From IMG/VR virus record IMGVR_UViG_3300006749_000108, positions 1 to 25,686 of that record: DNA of 25,686 nt; one strand, given 5' to 3'. The notes under the pieces are model-generated. The model was not told the DNA's origin. It was given only the letters and a program-made list of their open reading frames with translations, and did not search any database. This DNA comes from a virus. The position numbers were made by a program, and so were the translations under genes. This document shows positions 4,863-11,790 of this stretch, in pieces (the first letter of the stretch is position 1; the number at the start of each line of letters is the position of its first letter).

Positions 4863-6726
4863 GAGGCTTGCCAAGCTTTTCGGCTATATGCTCGGCGTCT
4901 AATCCATTCAGAGCCATCTCTTTTGCTTTTTGTTTTGTAGATTTGCTAGCGACGATACGCTTCTCGCCAGTAATATCGTTTGCAGAAAACCCTAGCCACT
5001 GAACTCTATCGTGTAGGTCTGTCCACTCACGAACTTTTCCGTATCGAACTTCCATCACCATATACAGACGAAAGTTCTCAGGTAAACTTCCTTGCAGCAA
5101 GGGCCAGACAGGTTGGTCATAGTTGCCATCATACAACGCAGCATTTTGTTTCGCTGTATCTTCGTCTTGGAATACTTGTGCTACACGTATTTGTGTTTCT
5201 AAAGTAGTAAGCTGATTCGTTGAGCCAGCTTCTCTTCCAATACCACTGTCACTTGGTTTGTTACTGTGATGTATAAGTATTACAGACAAGCCAGAGTTTC
5301 TGAGCTTCACTGCGAGCTGGTTTACCTTTGACCATTCGTCTGAGCTGTTCTCCTGTAGCCCTGGGTAAGCTGTTCGTAGTGTATCTATGACAACAACGTC
5401 TGGGTCGGAGAACTCAATCCAACCTTGCAGTTCCTGTAAACCATCTCTGTTGTGCAGATTAATTTCTTTCTTATCAATAAACGGAGTCCAGATATTGAGT
5501 CTGTCAGCCGTGTCAGAATGTATTGATTTCAAGTCAATCAATCGTCTTGCGATGGTAGCCATGCCCATCTCGAAGTCCATATACAATACACGTGCTGGTT
5601 TACCTATCTCAAAAGGGCCAAAGTATTTGTTGCCAGCAGACAAAGCACCCATTGCATGTTGTACAAACAACGACTTCCCGTGACCACTGTATCCAAACAC
5701 TTGCACAATCGTATTACTTGGAAGCCAAGGTTCTATCAGATACGTCTTTGCATCAGCTTCTTGTAACAGCTGGTCTGCATCTTTCATTTGTATAAGTCTG
5801 CGTGTCCTAGCTTCGACTGGTTGGTTAGCATTTATGTATGGCTTATATATATAGTCACCCTTCTCATCAAATCTGTCAGGATGATTACGTCGTTCTGATT
5901 GTTCCATAGACAGAACCGTTGCCTCAAACTCACGTTCTGTTAAGGGCGCTTCAAAAAACTCATTCATAAACGCAAAGCCACGAAGACGTAAGTCGTGACC
6001 CCAGAACCCTTCAAGTATGGATTCAGATATGTAACGCATCACACGTTCGTTGCGTCCGTTGCCAAGACCAGATGGAATCTTCAGTGAGTTTGGAAAAGAA
6101 TCACGGACATATTTGGCAGTCCTATCCCACTCCGATATAAACTCGTCTGGGTCTAATGGCATTACGGAAGACAAGTCTAGCTGTGAGAACTCAAAGTCTT
6201 TGCCATCCATAGATGGTAAGACTGGTTTCCAATCCTTCCAAGTTGGAATGTCATCCCAGTCTAAGCCTATACCTATCTCCCAACTATAGTTTTTACTTGG
6301 AGGTAGCAACGCATAAGAGCCGTCGCCTCTAAAATCCAACCCATTTATACGAGGCCAGTCGGAGCCCGTGCTGTTTACGCCAGCACGAGGCCCACGACGA
6401 ACTCCATCTTTGGGATGCTCGAAATATAAATGCACTCCTCTTTTCGTCTTGACTGTAAAAGCCGAGCGCATGCCTGTGTTTATTGCCTGTTCGTAAGCTT
6501 CTTCATTGTCACAATCGACAACAACAATTCCACTTACCTCGCCTGTTATGATTGCAATGTCATAGTCAGGCCATTGTGTCCACCATTGGTCTACTTCTTT
6601 CTCCGTAGGTGGCTTATCTTGGTATTGTCTCCACTTAATAGCGGGTCTTTTAGCGTCTGGTTTGATTGGTATTACAGACCAACCTCTCTCAAGATAATCC
6701 AGCGCTGCTGCCAGTTTTTCGTTCAT
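4825..6726 (-). CDS. Bifunctional primase-polymerase fused to RecA-fold helicase
   Basis: This 633-residue protein would prime and unwind phage DNA at the replication fork. Residues 3-165 form an archaeo-eukaryotic-type Prim-Pol domain: WSVIPIKPDAKRPAIKW, catalytic D71-x-D73 in VVVDCDN, H99 in RGVHLYF, and D131 in LDFRGDGSYALLPP. Residues 330-565 form a RepA/AAA_25-like P-loop domain: Walker A GYSGHGKS (345-352), Walker B VVVIDT (444-449), and HH at 486-487. Residues 600-633 resemble a small HTH. I chose the ATG at 6726 (GAGG nine bases upstream) over 6771; it overlaps the Cro-like gene by 38 bases. No separate family A or B DNA polymerase is visible in this window, so the host or genes outside must supply the replicase. 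Confidence 0.9.
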   Translation of the reverse strand: MNEKLAAALDYLERGWSVIPIKPDAKRPAIKWRQYQDKPPTEKEVDQWWTQWPDYDIAIITGEVSGIVVVDCDNEEAYEQAINTGMRSAFTVKTKRGVHLYFEHPKDGVRRGPRAGVNSTGSDWPRINGLDFRGDGSYALLPPSKNYSWEIGIGLDWDDIPTWKDWKPVLPSMDGKDFEFSQLDLSSVMPLDPDEFISEWDRTAKYVRDSFPNSLKIPSGLGNGRNERVMRYISESILEGFWGHDLRLRGFAFMNEFFEAPLTEREFEATVLSMEQSERRNHPDRFDEKGDYIYKPYINANQPVEARTRRLIQMKDADQLLQEADAKTYLIEPWLPSNTIVQVFGYSGHGKSLFVQHAMGALSAGNKYFGPFEIGKPARVLYMDFEMGMATIARRLIDLKSIHSDTADRLNIWTPFIDKKEINLHNRDGLQELQGWIEFSDPDVVVIDTLRTAYPGLQENSSDEWSKVNQLAVKLRNSGLSVILIHHSNKPSDSGIGREAGSTNQLTTLETQIRVAQVFQDEDTAKQNAALYDGNYDQPVWPLLQGSLPENFRLYMVMEVRYGKVREWTDLHDRVQWLGFSANDITGEKRIVASKSTKQKAKEMALNGLDAEHIAEKLGKPLTLVRLWLELSK

Positions 6727-6916
6727 GTTCGTCTTCCTCAAAGTAATTGTTAAAGTCAATTTCTGGAGCATGCTCCTTTATTTTCTCAAGAACTTGGCTA
6801 CTTATATAGCGTCTCTTCATCCAGCCGTATGGGGCAGTACGAACCACGCCAGTTATCTTAGCCACCGAAGACGCCCCACCCAAATCGGTGATGAGCTTCT
6901 CGATGTTAAGTCGCAT
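6689..6916 (-). CDS. Cro/YdaS-like HTH repressor candidate
   Basis: This is a 75-residue protein whose first 50 residues follow the Cro pattern: a helix, then LGGASSVAKITGVVRTAPYGWMKRR, where the turn and recognition helix are followed by a W-x-x-R contact segment, then VLEKIKEHAP. The tail is acidic and is overlapped by the primase gene. The ATG at 6916 has AAGGAG at good spacing. It is the first gene of the leftward early unit, facing the rightward replication module across 111 bases that hold a 13-base palindrome over the rightward -10. A repressor of one or both promoters is the natural reading, by position and fold. No CI partner is seen in the window. Confidence 0.8.
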   Translation of the reverse strand: MRLNIEKLITDLGGASSVAKITGVVRTAPYGWMKRRYISSQVLEKIKEHAPEIDFNNYFEEDEHERKTGSSAGLS

Positions 6917-6928
6917 TTTGTTCTCCTT

Positions 6929-6957
6929 TTGACTTGCATTAATGTATAATTTATACT
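6929..6957 (+). promoter_or_regulatory. Sigma70-type promoter for the rightward replication module
   Basis: The plus strand has TTGACT (6929-6934), a 17-base spacer, and TATACT (6952-6957): an almost ideal vegetative promoter driving 7028 onward. A 13-base palindrome, GTATAATTTATAC (6944-6956), covers most of the -10. The leader (about 6964-7027) also contains a 7-bp inverted repeat (6978-6984 with 7000-7006). No equally good leftward promoter is seen. Confidence 0.75.
6944..6956. promoter_or_regulatory. Palindromic operator candidate GTATAATTTATAC
   Basis: The arms GTATAA and TTATAC are exact reverse complements around a central T. A dimer bound here would block RNA polymerase at the rightward -10 and also lies upstream of the Cro-like gene. 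A related but imperfect sequence, GTATAGTATAAC, occurs at 4474-4485 in front of the HTH/zinc gene. Binding by the Cro-like protein is inferred. Confidence 0.45.
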
Positions 6958-7027
6958 ACACCTATATTATTAATCAAGTCATCATTCATAAAAATTTGCT
7001 GATGACACATTAAAATAAGGAGGTCTT

Positions 7028-7462
7028 ATGACTGATAGTTGGGACGTGTTTGACAAAACACGCAAAGATGATGTCGCATCTAAAACGACACAGCGATTGG
7101 AGGAAATGTCTTCCAAGCTGTATAAACTAAGCCAAGAACGGCAGACCCTCGATGAGCAAATATCTGTGCTAGAGGGAGACATTTCAAGATTATTTCCAGA
7201 GGAGTCAGGCTCACAATCCAAAGACTTAGGATTGTATGAGGTCACTGTTTCTCGTACTGAAAGATGGTCTTGGGATAAGGATGCGCTTGAAAAACATTTT
7301 GAAGAGAAACCTCTTCCAAATTATGTAAGGCGTAATCTTAGCATAGATAAAAGGCAGTACACAAAGATGCCTTTGGAAACTCAAAATGAAATCAGATATT
7401 GCTTAACACGCAATTTAGACAAACCGAAAGTGAGGGTGGTTAAAAATGTTCAAAACGTTTAG
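7028..7462 (+). CDS. Coiled-coil protein preceding the Sak4-like gene
   Basis: This is a 144-residue protein. Residues 15-52 form a heptad-like coiled coil (KTTQRLEEMSSKLYKLSQER and on), then comes a basic/aromatic domain (SRTERWSWDKDALEKHF, PNYVRRNLSIDKRQY). I do not recognise a named family, but proteins of similar size and composition often sit just before phage Sak4 genes. The start is clear: ATG at 7028 preceded by AAGGAGG. It is the first gene of the rightward early unit and overlaps the next gene by 17 bases. A helper of the recombinase is a reasonable guess from position only. Confidence 0.8.
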   Translation: MTDSWDVFDKTRKDDVASKTTQRLEEMSSKLYKLSQERQTLDEQISVLEGDISRLFPEESGSQSKDLGLYEVTVSRTERWSWDKDALEKHFEEKPLPNYVRRNLSIDKRQYTKMPLETQNEIRYCLTRNLDKPKVRVVKNVQNV

Positions 7463-8201
7463 CACAAAAGACATTATGCAAGATGGGCCTACGAAGGTTC
7501 TTCTTTATGCGCATCATGGGTTTGGTAAAACATTTCAGTGTAGATATTACCAAGCTAGATACGGTAAGGGTCTCATTCTTTCTGGTGAGGCTGGGTTGAA
7601 ATCAATCGAAGACGTAGAGATAGACTATGTTCCTTTTACTTCTTGGGCTGGTAAGCACGAGCCTGAGAGTGGAACGTATAGTTTCCGTGGAATTATGCAG
7701 ATGATTAAGACGGAAGAATTTGCCAAGCAAGGTTACAAGTGGATAGCCATTGATAGTTTGACAGAGATGTCAGACAGATTGATGGAGCATCTTGAGCAAG
7801 AAAATCAGGGAGAGAGCAACAACTTTAAAATATGGGGCGACAATGCACGTATTATGATTGGTGCTTTGAAGTGGATACGTGACTTGCCTATGCACGTTTA
7901 CGTTACCTGTTTGGCGAAGGAGGAGAAGGACGCTAATGATGTAACTCATTATTGGCCAATGGTAAAAGGAGCTTCTGTTGCGAAACAAGTTCCAGCTTTG
8001 TTTGACCACGTCTTGTGTGGTGTGAGACGGACAGAGACAAACGATAAGGGTTTACCAAAGGTTAAGAGATATATCGTTACGGACGAAGTGAGTGGGTGGC
8101 ATGGCAAGACCAGAGACCCAAAAAGTGTACTGAAACCATTTGAACAAGTGGATGATGTCACTGAATTATTAACACGAATGGCTACTGCCGAGGAGAAATA
8201 A
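7446..8201 (+). CDS. Sak4-like RecA-fold ATPase (single-strand annealing/recombination)
   Basis: This is a 251-residue P-loop protein. The Walker A is AHHGFGKT (residues 22-29), with Ala in place of the usual first Gly; Walker B is WIAIDSL (D103), followed by a long helix and later strands (HVYVTCLAK). Phage Sak4 proteins are RecA-like ATPases that anneal single strands with the help of a phage SSB, and here an SSB-like gene follows after two bases. That pairing supports the call more than the motifs alone. It overlaps the preceding gene by 17 bases. It is shorter than RecA, as usual for Sak4. Confidence 0.85.
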   Translation: MFKTFSTKDIMQDGPTKVLLYAHHGFGKTFQCRYYQARYGKGLILSGEAGLKSIEDVEIDYVPFTSWAGKHEPESGTYSFRGIMQMIKTEEFAKQGYKWIAIDSLTEMSDRLMEHLEQENQGESNNFKIWGDNARIMIGALKWIRDLPMHVYVTCLAKEEKDANDVTHYWPMVKGASVAKQVPALFDHVLCGVRRTETNDKGLPKVKRYIVTDEVSGWHGKTRDPKSVLKPFEQVDDVTELLTRMATAEEK

Positions 8202-8203
8202 AT

Positions 8204-8689
8204 ATGAGTGATTGGAACTTTACTAATCTTGACTTGTCTTCAGTTGAAGAAGGGTCAGGAAGCACACGTCTTCAACAAGGCGTTTATACAGTGGAATGTA
8301 AGAGTGCATCCCTTGAACCAGTTGGTGCAACCAACAACCGCAAATTGGTTCTTGACTTCGATGATGTCGATGGTCAAGGTGATATAAGGGTAAACTTGAA
8401 CATCAAGCACACCAGCAGTCAGGCACAAGAGATTGCTCTCAGACAGTTGAAATCATTTCTTGTCTGTGCTGGACACTCAACACCTGACAAGCCTGGGGAT
8501 GTTGCGTCTCTGAAAGGATTGCAATGTAAAATCAGAGTCGGTTTAGGGAAGCCTTGGACTGGTGACGATGGGGTTCAAAGACAGAGTTCAGAGGTCAAGT
8601 CGTTTATGCCTACTAAGGCAGACGCTAAGTCTGACAAGTCTGATTCTCCCTCAGATAATAAAGACTTAGACGACGAAATTCCGTTTTAG
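8204..8689 (+). CDS. SSB-like protein (DUF669-type) with bacterial-type C-terminal tip
   Basis: This 161-residue protein probably binds single-stranded DNA. Residues 20-130 form an OB-like beta-rich region (GVYTVECKSASLEP, RKLVLDFDD, GLQCKIRVGLG). A flexible Ser/Lys/Asp linker leads to the ending DLDDEIPF, a close match to the acidic tip that bacterial SSB uses to dock RecO, PriA, exonuclease I and others. This suggests it recruits host or phage partners in the same way. The start ATG at 8204 follows the upstream stop by two bases and has GAGGAG upstream. An intrinsic terminator lies immediately downstream. The pairing with the Sak4-like gene is typical of phage annealing systems. Confidence 0.85.
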   Translation: MSDWNFTNLDLSSVEEGSGSTRLQQGVYTVECKSASLEPVGATNNRKLVLDFDDVDGQGDIRVNLNIKHTSSQAQEIALRQLKSFLVCAGHSTPDKPGDVASLKGLQCKIRVGLGKPWTGDDGVQRQSSEVKSFMPTKADAKSDKSDSPSDNKDLDDEIPF

Positions 8690-8697
8690 TCACTAGC

Positions 8698-8736
8698 AAA
8701 GAAGGAGTGGAAATCCTCCCCACTCCTTCTTTTTTT
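8698..8736 (+). terminator. Intrinsic terminator after the SSB gene
   Basis: There is a perfect 13-bp stem (8698-8710 with 8720-8732, core GAAGGAGTGG), a 9-base loop, and a run of seven T ending at 8736. It lies between two genes on the same strand only 61 bases apart, so it probably attenuates rather than ends transcription, making the upstream recombination proteins more abundant than the nuclease. Confidence 0.9.
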
Positions 8737-8750
8737 ATACAGGTTTTAAT

Positions 8751-9572
8751 ATGGTCGAAGCAAAAAAAGTAGTAGAAGCAATAGACGAGGGCTACGAGAA
8801 AGAACCAAGAGAGAAAGCCAGAGATTACATCGGTGCGTCTATGATTGGTACTGCTTGTGATGCTGAGATAGCATTTAGTCTGCGTGGGTTTCCGAACAAT
8901 CCACCGACACCAAGATTAAAAAGAATATTTAGACTCGGTCACATTCTTGAAGACGAAGTCGTTAGAGATTTAAAAATTAAAGCAGATGTCAGAGTCTGGG
9001 AAAAAGACGGACTGACTGGAAGACAACATACATACGAAGAACTAGGGGGTCATGTCGTCTGTCACATGGATGGACACATACAGCTAGACGAAAGCAAGGA
9101 AGACTTGCATGTTCTTGAAATCAAAAGCATGAACGATGCTTCATGGAAAAAGTTTTATAAAGATGGTGTGAAGAAATCACATCCAAGATACTACTCACAG
9201 TTACAAATGATGATGGGGATGTCGCAAATGCCGACATCTTTTTTTATAGCAATCAATAAGAATACTAGCGAATACCATTCTGAGATTGTGGATTATGATG
9301 ACCTTGAGTTTATGTTTATTAAAGAACGGATTGAAAGGGTTTTACTTAACAAAGCGAGGAAGATTAGCAATGACGAAACAGATTGGAGATGCCGAGGGTG
9401 TTTTAAAAGGGGTGCGTGTTGGGGACAAATTGATGTTCCTAAATCATGCACGACGTGTAGGTTTGCAATCGCCAAGTCAGATGGTGACTGGTATTGCCAG
9501 AAACACGAACGAAGTGCCAGAGAACTGTGTAACTTTTACGAGCTTTATGAACCGTTGCCGAAGGGAAGCTGA
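8751..9572 (+). CDS. Cas4/RecB-like PD-(D/E)XK exonuclease with C-terminal Cys cluster
   Basis: This 273-residue nuclease probably makes single-strand ends for the annealing system. RecB/Cas4-type motifs are in order: H64 in RLGHILEDEV, D107 in CHMDGHI, E123-x-K125 in LEIKS, and QLQMMM (from Q150) where a Q-x-x-x-Y motif would be. The C-terminal third has many Cys (C214, C217, C223, C233, C236, C249, C260), and C36 near the start, which could hold an iron-sulfur cluster as in Cas4/AddB, a zinc site, or both. The ATG at 8751 has only a weak AGG upstream, in line with reduced expression after the terminator. No CRISPR array is near, so an adaptation role is unlikely. Confidence 0.85.
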   Translation: MVEAKKVVEAIDEGYEKEPREKARDYIGASMIGTACDAEIAFSLRGFPNNPPTPRLKRIFRLGHILEDEVVRDLKIKADVRVWEKDGLTGRQHTYEELGGHVVCHMDGHIQLDESKEDLHVLEIKSMNDASWKKFYKDGVKKSHPRYYSQLQMMMGMSQMPTSFFIAINKNTSEYHSEIVDYDDLEFMFIKERIERVLLNKARKISNDETDWRCRGCFKRGACWGQIDVPKSCTTCRFAIAKSDGDWYCQKHERSARELCNFYELYEPLPKGS

Positions 9573-9573
9573 C

Positions 9574-9834
9574 ATGAAGTATGAAGAGTTGGAAAATAAA
9601 TTTGTAACATTACACAAAAAACGTTCCGAAGTTATGAAAGACATCGAGCATAACGAGAACGAAATCAACTCTATACTAGAGCGCATTTCGAGAAGCAATC
9701 TTGAGAAGGATGACTTTGCAAAAGCCAATGATAAACGTAAGCATCTTCGCAAGGAGACTGTGGAACTTAACCACAAGAAGCGAGAGCTTGAGGCACAGAT
9801 ACAACTAATAAAAATGAGAATGAAAAATGAGTAA
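9574..9834 (+). CDS. Small coiled-coil protein, 86 residues
   Basis: This is almost entirely predicted helix with Glu/Lys/Arg heptads (KYEELENKFVTLHKKRSEVM and on, ending AQIQLIKMRMKNE), so a coiled-coil dimer is expected. The start is ATG at 9574, one base after the nuclease stop, with GGAAG upstream; the same frame is open back to 9286 but that part lies over the nuclease Cys cluster and looks random. It overlaps the next gene by 8 bases. No family recognised; it could tether or regulate the nuclease. Confidence 0.75.
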   Translation: MKYEELENKFVTLHKKRSEVMKDIEHNENEINSILERISRSNLEKDDFAKANDKRKHLRKETVELNHKKRELEAQIQLIKMRMKNE

Positions 9835-10159
9835 GAAAAAATTTAATCGCACTTCGTTTTTGGGTACAGCAGACCAGCTTATCAATAGTGATAGAGCTAA
9901 AGTGTATGGGCCAGCAAAGAAAAACCATGAGGACATTGCTAAGATTTGGTCTGTGATTCTTGGTAAAGAGATAACAGCCGAACAAGTTGTTATGTGTATG
10001 ATGGGTTTAAAGATTTCACGGCTTATAAAAACACCAGAGCATGCAGATTCATGGGTGGACTTGTGTGCTTATGGAGCTATTGGAGGAGAAATAACAAATG
10101 AAAGTAATAGTGGAAAGCCCGTACAAAGGGCAAAACGAGGCAGACCGAAAAAAAAATAG
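9827..10159 (+). CDS. DUF6378-like all-helical protein with AT-hook-like tail
   Basis: This is a 110-residue protein. Residues 14-92 (LINSDRAKVYGPAKKNHEDI ... ITAEQVVMCMMGLKISRLI ... DSWVDLCAYGAI) match my memory of the DUF6378 family of phage proteins, whose helical layout and acidic/Asp pattern recall MazG-type nucleotide pyrophosphohydrolases. Hydrolysis of a nucleotide is therefore possible but unproven. The C-terminus ends in KRGRPKKK, an AT-hook-like GRP with basic flanks, which may bind DNA. That tail is the part overlapped by the next gene (62 bases). The ATG at 9827 overlaps the previous stop region by 8 bases. Confidence 0.75.
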   Translation: MSKKKFNRTSFLGTADQLINSDRAKVYGPAKKNHEDIAKIWSVILGKEITAEQVVMCMMGLKISRLIKTPEHADSWVDLCAYGAIGGEITNESNSGKPVQRAKRGRPKKK

Positions 10160-10418
10160 AGAGTTCGCACGTAAGTGTATGCTTGATTCATTAAAAAAGG
10201 GCGAGAGCCCTTTTTTATCTCACCTACTCTACACGCAAGTGCTAGACGAAGACGTAGAATCAGAAAGGCAAATAGGATTAGATGCTGCATTTAAGTGGTA
10301 TGATGTTGCAGATTATGTGGTCGTCTATACAGACAGAGGTATATCGAAAGGGATGAAGCAAGGCATAAAGGTAGCTAGAGATTTGAACAAGACTGTTGAG
10401 TACAGGTCTTTCAAATGA
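10098..10418 (+). CDS. Nucleoside 2-deoxyribosyltransferase-like protein (DUF7768-type)
   Basis: This is a 106-residue protein with a Rossmann-like start VIVESPYKG, a helix with RKCMLDSLKKGESPFLSHLLYTQ, then GLDAAFKWYDVADYVVVYTDRGISKGMKQGI. This series resembles nucleoside 2-deoxyribosyltransferase-like proteins widespread in phages (which I recall as DUF7768). Such proteins may act on modified or salvaged nucleosides. The ATG at 10098 has GGAGGAG nine bases upstream, so the 62-base overlap with the previous gene is real. It ends with an ATGA overlap into the next gene. Substrate is unknown. Confidence 0.8.
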   Translation: MKVIVESPYKGQNEADRKKNREFARKCMLDSLKKGESPFLSHLLYTQVLDEDVESERQIGLDAAFKWYDVADYVVVYTDRGISKGMKQGIKVARDLNKTVEYRSFK

Positions 10419-10609
10419 AGGAAGTAATTGTTTACAGCTTGTGGTTGCTGATTGTTCCAGACGTTGAGTCGTCGGAAGTAAAACTACACAGACTAGAGTT
10501 TACTAGCCATGCAAGTTGTTTGGTTATGGCTAACTTACTTGAACAAAAGAGAGACCCCATTGTACAGAAGAAGCAATGCCGAAGGGTCATCAAGTATCCA
10601 GCAGACTAA
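10415..10609 (+). CDS. Hypothetical small protein with hydrophobic N-terminus, 64 residues
   Basis: It starts at an ATGA overlap with the previous gene. Residues 3-14 (EVIVYSLWLLIV) are hydrophobic but too short for a confident membrane helix or signal peptide; the rest is mixed and ends in a basic segment (KKQCRRVIKYPAD). It is the last gene of the rightward unit, facing the lysis genes across 34 AT-rich bases in which I see no clear terminator. No family recognised. Confidence 0.6.
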   Translation: MKEVIVYSLWLLIVPDVESSEVKLHRLEFTSHASCLVMANLLEQKRDPIVQKKQCRRVIKYPAD

Positions 10610-10643
10610 AACAATAATAATAAGTAGTTTATTTACAAACCTG

Positions 10644-11099
10644 TTATGAGCTGAGTTCAAAGTGTGGAGCGTCAATGAAAGGACGTCTGCCTTGTGACCT
10701 ACGTAAATCTACGTAAGCGTTCATAGCTTCTTCCATTGTCCCATCCCATTCTCGAATATCTGGTATTTGCCACGCAGCACCCCAACGTACTCCAACTCCT
10801 TCGTCTTGGGCTGCTTGTTTCATTGCGTCTGCAATGTCGTCATACAAATTTAATTCCCAGGAACCTCGTGAACCAATGTAACACATTAAGTCTACAGCGT
10901 TGCCAGTAAGGTGGTGTGATTTCATCGTCTTGGATGCACCTTTTGCTACCAGCTCCTCTTGTTCTTCTTGAGTTCGCAGACCACAAATAACTCCGAAGTC
11001 AATTTTTGTAAGGGTTATGGCTTTCATAACAACAAGTTTCATGCTGTCATTCACGCCTTCAAGCTTGCCGAGGCTTCGCTCTGATAATTTAAATGTCAT
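10644..11099 (-). CDS. Endolysin: M15-family zinc peptidase (L-Ala-D-Glu/D-Ala-type)
   Basis: This 151-residue protein would cut cross-linking peptides in peptidoglycan at the end of infection. The M15 signature is complete: S61-x-H63-x2-G66-x-A68-x-D70 (SHHLTGNAVD) and H146 in DAPHFE, giving zinc ligands H63, D70 and H146 as in the T5 endolysin. There is no signal peptide, so it needs the holin encoded directly upstream, with which it shares an ATGA overlap. Its size is normal for single-domain M15 endolysins. It is the last gene of the leftward late unit. Confidence 0.9.
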   Translation of the reverse strand: MTFKLSERSLGKLEGVNDSMKLVVMKAITLTKIDFGVICGLRTQEEQEELVAKGASKTMKSHHLTGNAVDLMCYIGSRGSWELNLYDDIADAMKQAAQDEGVGVRWGAAWQIPDIREWDGTMEEAMNAYVDLRRSQGRRPFIDAPHFELSS

Positions 11100-11494
11100 T
11101 TGATTCCTTTCGTATCAGTTTTTTTCATCTTGTCATAGCTCCTCATTCCACCAATTCCGAGCATGCCAAACATCAATGGCATCATTACGGACATGTCTGC
11201 TTGTGGTATCATAATGCCAAAGCCAGCGCAAATCGGTGCGACCATGTAATTGATTCCAAGGGATAAGCCAGAAATCCAGCCAATCAAGGGTCGCCAAGAC
11301 GACTGAAACCAGTTGCCTTTAGCGTCTTCTTTTAAAACTTCTATCTGAGCCAGTGCTAATTCTTGCCCGTGACGTTCTGCCATCGTGCTTAATTCAAAAG
11401 CAATTTTATTCTTCTGGTCTTTGTCTTCTATAAATTTATCTAGTAGCCCTGTTACTGGGCCAATCAGTGCTTGTATCATTTTCTTGCCATCCAT
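11096..11494 (-). CDS. Holin, 3-TM GTA-type
   Basis: This is a 132-residue membrane protein. An amphipathic N-terminal helix (QALIGPVTGLLDKFIEDKDQ) and a helical stretch lead to SSWRPLIGWISGLSLGINYM, then hydrophobic segments around residues 70-90 and 95-115, ending in a Lys-rich tail. The WRPLIGW signature and order fit the 3-TM holin family known from alphaproteobacterial gene transfer agents and related phages. It would open the inner membrane for the endolysin. It is coupled downstream to the endolysin (ATGA) and overlaps the EF-hand protein by 19 bases, a standard lysis cassette. Confidence 0.85.
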   Translation of the reverse strand: MDGKKMIQALIGPVTGLLDKFIEDKDQKNKIAFELSTMAERHGQELALAQIEVLKEDAKGNWFQSSWRPLIGWISGLSLGINYMVAPICAGFGIMIPQADMSVMMPLMFGMLGIGGMRSYDKMKKTDTKGIK

Positions 11495-11790
11495 GCTGTT
11501 GTTCCCATATATGCGCCGACTATTCCAGCGCCTGATATATAGAATAGGTTACTAATATCCGCTAGAGCTTGTACTCGCTCTATTGGTACGAAAAACATTG
11601 CAGCAGTAAATGCACCCATAGCAATCAGTGTGAACCTAGCCATGCGTAACTGTGCTAAATTTTTTCGTAAACTCGTCTCGGTTTCTTTTATAGTCTTTAC
11701 GTGAGCAAGTTCTTCATCACTCACAATGCCATCACCGTCTTCATCATATTCTGCATACTTAGATTCTACTTGTAGTTTTTTTTGGTTCAT
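11476..11790 (-). CDS. Membrane protein with an N-terminal EF-hand, lysis cassette
   Basis: This is a 104-residue protein. Near residue 17 it has a canonical EF-hand calcium loop, DEDGDGIVSDEE, with Asp at positions 1, 3 and 5, Gly at 6, a hydrophobic residue at 8 and Glu at 12. A helical linker follows, then two hydrophobic segments (about 48-68 and 78-98) that look like membrane helices. It sits between the SNase-like gene (ATGA overlap) and the holin (19-base overlap). It may be a second holin, an antiholin or a spanin-like factor; regulation by calcium is suggested by the loop but unproven. A single EF-hand without a partner usually binds weakly unless the protein dimerises. Confidence 0.8.
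   Translation of the reverse strand: MNQKKLQVESKYAEYDEDGDGIVSDEELAHVKTIKETETSLRKNLAQLRMARFTLIAMGAFTAAMFFVPIERVQALADISNLFYISGAGIVGAYMGTTAWMARK

Noticed and set aside
9286-9573. Upstream extension of the 86-residue coiled-coil gene
   Set aside because: It runs over the conserved Cys cluster of the nuclease in another frame and looks random; ATG 9574 has its own Shine-Dalgarno.
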